From Acetobacter aceti (GTDB lineage Bacteria > Pseudomonadota > Alphaproteobacteria > Acetobacterales > Acetobacteraceae): 64,000 nt of DNA. Each line of letters starts with the position of its first letter. Position 1 is the first letter of the stretch. Below are positions 62,014 to 64,000 of this stretch, piece after piece. The stretch spans positions 1,364,001 through 1,428,000 of the forward strand of contig NZ_CP014692.1 of assembly GCF_002005445.1 (NCBI RefSeq), written 5' to 3'. The position numbers and the translations under genes were made by a program. The notes below the pieces were generated by a model that did not search any database, had not been told where the DNA came from, and saw only the letters and a program-made list of their open reading frames with translations.

Positions 62014-63279
62014 TCAGTTGGTGTTGTTGTGGCGATGATGAGATGAGGCCGGATGCGCATCCTGCTGGTGTTTCGACGTATCCGGGTGGTCGGCCGGGAT
62101 GCTGACCTCGGCTCCTGCGCGGAGATGATCTGTCCCGTCAGTGACCACACGATCGCCCGTTTTCAGACCATCGCTGACGACGGTGCGCGCGCCATCGGTG
62201 ATGCCCGGTTTGACGTTGCGGACTTCCACGGTGTTGTCCGTTTTCACGACATAGACGAACTGGCCGTTTGGTCCTGTCTGAAGCGCGTTGGAAGGGACAA
62301 TGATCGCATCATGCAGCGTTTTCACCAGCAGACGGGCGTTCACAAACTGATTGGGAAACAGATGTTCGTCCTCGTTCGGGAAAATGGCGCGCAGGCGCAC
62401 GGTTCCTGTGGCTGTGTCGATCTGGCTGTCGAGTGAGCTCACGCTTCCGGTTGCGATCTTCTGCGTGTTCGTACTGTTCCACGCATCGACCTGCAGTGGC
62501 TTGCCTGCCCGGAGCTGGTCGGCAACTTCGGGAAGCTGGTCCTGCGGCAGGGTGAAGATCACGGAAATCGGCTGCATCTGGGTCAGGATGGCGAGTCCAC
62601 CCGACTGTCCCGCCGTGACATAGTTGCCTTTGTCCACGGCGCGGATGCCGACGCGTCCATCTACGGGCGCCGTGATGTGGCAATAGACAAGCTGGAGTTT
62701 CTGGTTATCAACCAGCGCCTGATCGACTTTTACAGTGCCTTCAAGCTGCTTGACCGTGAATTCCTGATCCCGTGCGGTCATGGCGGCCACACTGTCCTGT
62801 TTGATCAGTTTCTGATAGCGGGCGTTGTCGACGCGGGCACGTTCAAGCTGCGCCTGATCCTGAGCAAGCTGGCCCTGATACTGGTGCAGGGCGACTTCGT
62901 AAGGGCGAGGGTCAATGATGGCGAGCAGATCGTCTTTTTTGACGTGCTGGCCTTCCGTGAACTTCACGTCCATCAGATAGCCTTCGACACGGGTCTGCAC
63001 CGTCACATTCGTGATGGGCACGACGGTTCCGAGTTCGGTCAGAATGACGGGCATGTCACCGGTTGCGACGGTCTCGACGGTGACTGGTTGCGCCACTCCG
63101 GCAGCGGAGCTGACCCTGCGGCTGGCTTTCTCTCGATGGGTGACAAAAACGATAAAAACGTAAGCCAGTATGCCAAGCAGCAGAAGCGCGAGTGTTACCC
63201 ATATCCAGCGACGGGAACGGGAAGGGCGGTGAGTGGAGGAGGACGGGGAGGAGGCAGGAGAAGAATTGTGTTCACTCAT
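62014..63279 (-). CDS. RND membrane fusion protein, MdtA-like
   Basis: 421 residues. One N-terminal membrane helix (WIWVTLALLLLGILAYVFIVF), the lipoyl half-motifs VTVQTRVEGYLMDVKFTEGQHVKKDDLLAIIDPRPY, a helical hairpin of about 80 residues, and a beta-barrel region with HITAPVDGRVGIRAVDKGNYV. It links the permeases to the outer-membrane channel. The C-terminus is rich in His and Asn. First gene of the efflux operon, with an AT-rich upstream region; no regulator gene is adjacent. Confidence 0.94.
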   Translation of the reverse strand: MSEHNSSPASSPSSSTHRPSRSRRWIWVTLALLLLGILAYVFIVFVTHREKASRRVSSAAGVAQPVTVETVATGDMPVILTELGTVVPITNVTVQTRVEGYLMDVKFTEGQHVKKDDLLAIIDPRPYEVALHQYQGQLAQDQAQLERARVDNARYQKLIKQDSVAAMTARDQEFTVKQLEGTVKVDQALVDNQKLQLVYCHITAPVDGRVGIRAVDKGNYVTAGQSGGLAILTQMQPISVIFTLPQDQLPEVADQLRAGKPLQVDAWNSTNTQKIATGSVSSLDSQIDTATGTVRLRAIFPNEDEHLFPNQFVNARLLVKTLHDAIIVPSNALQTGPNGQFVYVVKTDNTVEVRNVKPGITDGARTVVSDGLKTGDRVVTDGTDHLRAGAEVSIPADHPDTSKHQQDAHPASSHHRHNNTN

Positions 63280-63724
63280 AACTTCTGTCGATTTCCGTCC
63301 ACAGGTTCTGTCGGGGCGTTCTTAAAGGGTTCGTGTCGATTAAGCAGAGGCCTGACCCGAGGTCTGCATAGCAGCAAAAAGCCTTGCTTCAACATTCAGG
63401 AATACAACTTTCAATCGTTAAAAATTTTTTCATATCACGGGGATCTTTGGACTTATCATACTGAAAATAAAATACATTTTCTTATAATGTATGAATGGCC
63501 ACCAGTATGAAGTTTTATTCATTTTTATAGGTCAATTGCGAATTGTTCTCGAGAAAACCGGTATTGTGAAATATTGCAACGCGGCAGCCGGTTTTTGCTA
63601 CATTCAGTATCAGTTGGTTCAGGGCGATAATTATTTTGCATTTCACGGAAATACCGATTCGGCGTCTCTGGCAAAAAAGCGTTTTTTTCACTAAGTGATG
63701 GGGGCTGGGAGTACCAATCGCACA
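63280..63724. other. 445-bp divergent promoter region of the efflux operon
   Basis: AT-rich around 63400-63700, no convincing gene (a 67-codon frame at 63491-63694 has no ribosome binding site or family). It should carry the promoters of the efflux operon and of the last gene. Confidence 0.45.
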
Positions 63725-64000
63725 ATGTACAGCTTCTGTTCTGATACACTACGCCAGTCCGTCCGGCAGGCGCTCATGCCTCTTCTGCTGCTGGCGGGGG
63801 TGGTGGGCGTAACGCCCATTCACTGTGCCTGCGCGCAGGATGCGGATCAGGAGGAAGCGGAAGACGCCGCCAAGCAGGCCGAAGCGAGACGTGACGCCCG
63901 CAAGGCAGCGCCTCCTGCCGCCTTGCCGGGTGCGCAGTCGAACGAGGATGAAGCTGGCCATGCCAATGGTGACATGGAACCAACCGCCGCGCTGTTCGAA
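63725..64000 (+). CDS. Exported protein, 3' part missing (first 92 residues)
   Basis: From ATG 63725 the frame is open to the window edge. The N-terminus has a signal peptide (basic stretch RQSVRQ, hydrophobic MPLLLLAGVVGV, probable cut after CAQ). The mature part is charged and helical, rich in Ala, Glu and Arg (DQEEAEDAAKQAEARRDARK), then Pro/Ala. EPTAALFE at the edge could begin a repeat domain, such as ankyrin, but this cannot be judged. Divergent from the efflux operon. Confidence 0.65.
   Translation, partial: MYSFCSDTLRQSVRQALMPLLLLAGVVGVTPIHCACAQDADQEEAEDAAKQAEARRDARKAAPPAALPGAQSNEDEAGHANGDMEPTAALFE

Noticed and set aside
63491..63694. A 67-codon plus-strand frame before the last gene
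   Set aside because: It lies in the AT-rich divergent promoter region, has no ribosome binding site and no recognisable content.

Overview
The window reads as chromosomal DNA of an acetic acid bacterium (Acetobacteraceae, most like Acetobacter or a close relative). This is inferred from the moderately high G+C coding style, a complete pqqABCDE operon for the cofactor of periplasmic dehydrogenases, a membrane malate:quinone oxidoreductase, MinCDE, and IS5-family insertion sequences. Species cannot be fixed from the sequence alone. About 55 protein genes, one tRNA gene, one intact insertion sequence and one decayed one can be supported. No CRISPR array, rRNA or prophage was seen.

Layout. 1-6.0 kb: a truncated enoyl-CoA hydratase-like gene, flavin reductase, ArsC-type arsenate reductase, cold-shock protein, a bacterial Yellow/royal-jelly-like secreted protein, then an AT-rich island (about 3.1-4.8 kb) holding one hexapeptide acetyltransferase, and a secreted lytic transglycosylase. 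6-11.4 kb: an unidentified 324-residue protein, a secreted CHAP hydrolase, a UDP-glucuronate epimerase-like enzyme, a DUF192 protein, a metallo-beta-lactamase-fold hydrolase and a host-attachment-type protein, all on the minus strand. 11.6-17.3 kb: XdhC and MocA-like molybdenum cofactor proteins, followed by a nucleobase catabolic group (2-oxoglutarate/Fe(II) oxygenase, NCS1 permease, cytosine deaminase) behind a leader able to fold. 17.3-20.2 kb: a glutathione transferase and minCDE. 20.2-29.4 kb: mqo, osmC, a three-gene membrane operon with a Rossmann-membrane protein, bioB, an EAL protein and a ferritin-like di-iron protein. 29.5-33.3 kb: a secreted M13 peptidase, a signal-less betaine-binding-like protein, a small unknown and a DUF218 protein.

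33.4-38.0 kb is accessory: a heavily frameshifted IS5-family relic, an intact 860-bp IS5-family element with target duplication, and a three-gene glycosylation module (GT2 transferase, VTT/DedA membrane protein, polytopic membrane protein). 38.6-42.6 kb: the fatty-acid synthesis cluster fabD-fabG-acpP-fabF plus a DUF3297 gene. 42.8-47.4 kb: a sulfide:quinone oxidoreductase-like flavoprotein facing the pqqABCDE operon. 47.9 kb: tRNA-Thr(CGT). 48.5-53.7 kb: a cation/proton antiporter and pqiABC. 53.9-63.3 kb: an mdtABC-oprM-like RND efflux operon with two different permeases. The window ends inside an unidentified secreted protein gene.

How the genes work together: FabD, FabG, AcpP and FabF supply malonyl loading, ketoreduction, carrier and condensation. 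PqqA-E make PQQ for sugar and alcohol dehydrogenases. Mqo and the SQR-like protein feed electrons to quinone. CodB- and CodA-like proteins import and deaminate a nucleobase. The RND operon and PqiABC act on the envelope. Nothing here is a proven new system. The strongest leads are the structured leader of the nucleobase operon, the VTT-containing glycosylation module beside insertion sequences, the Rossmann-membrane fusion operon, and the acpP leader.
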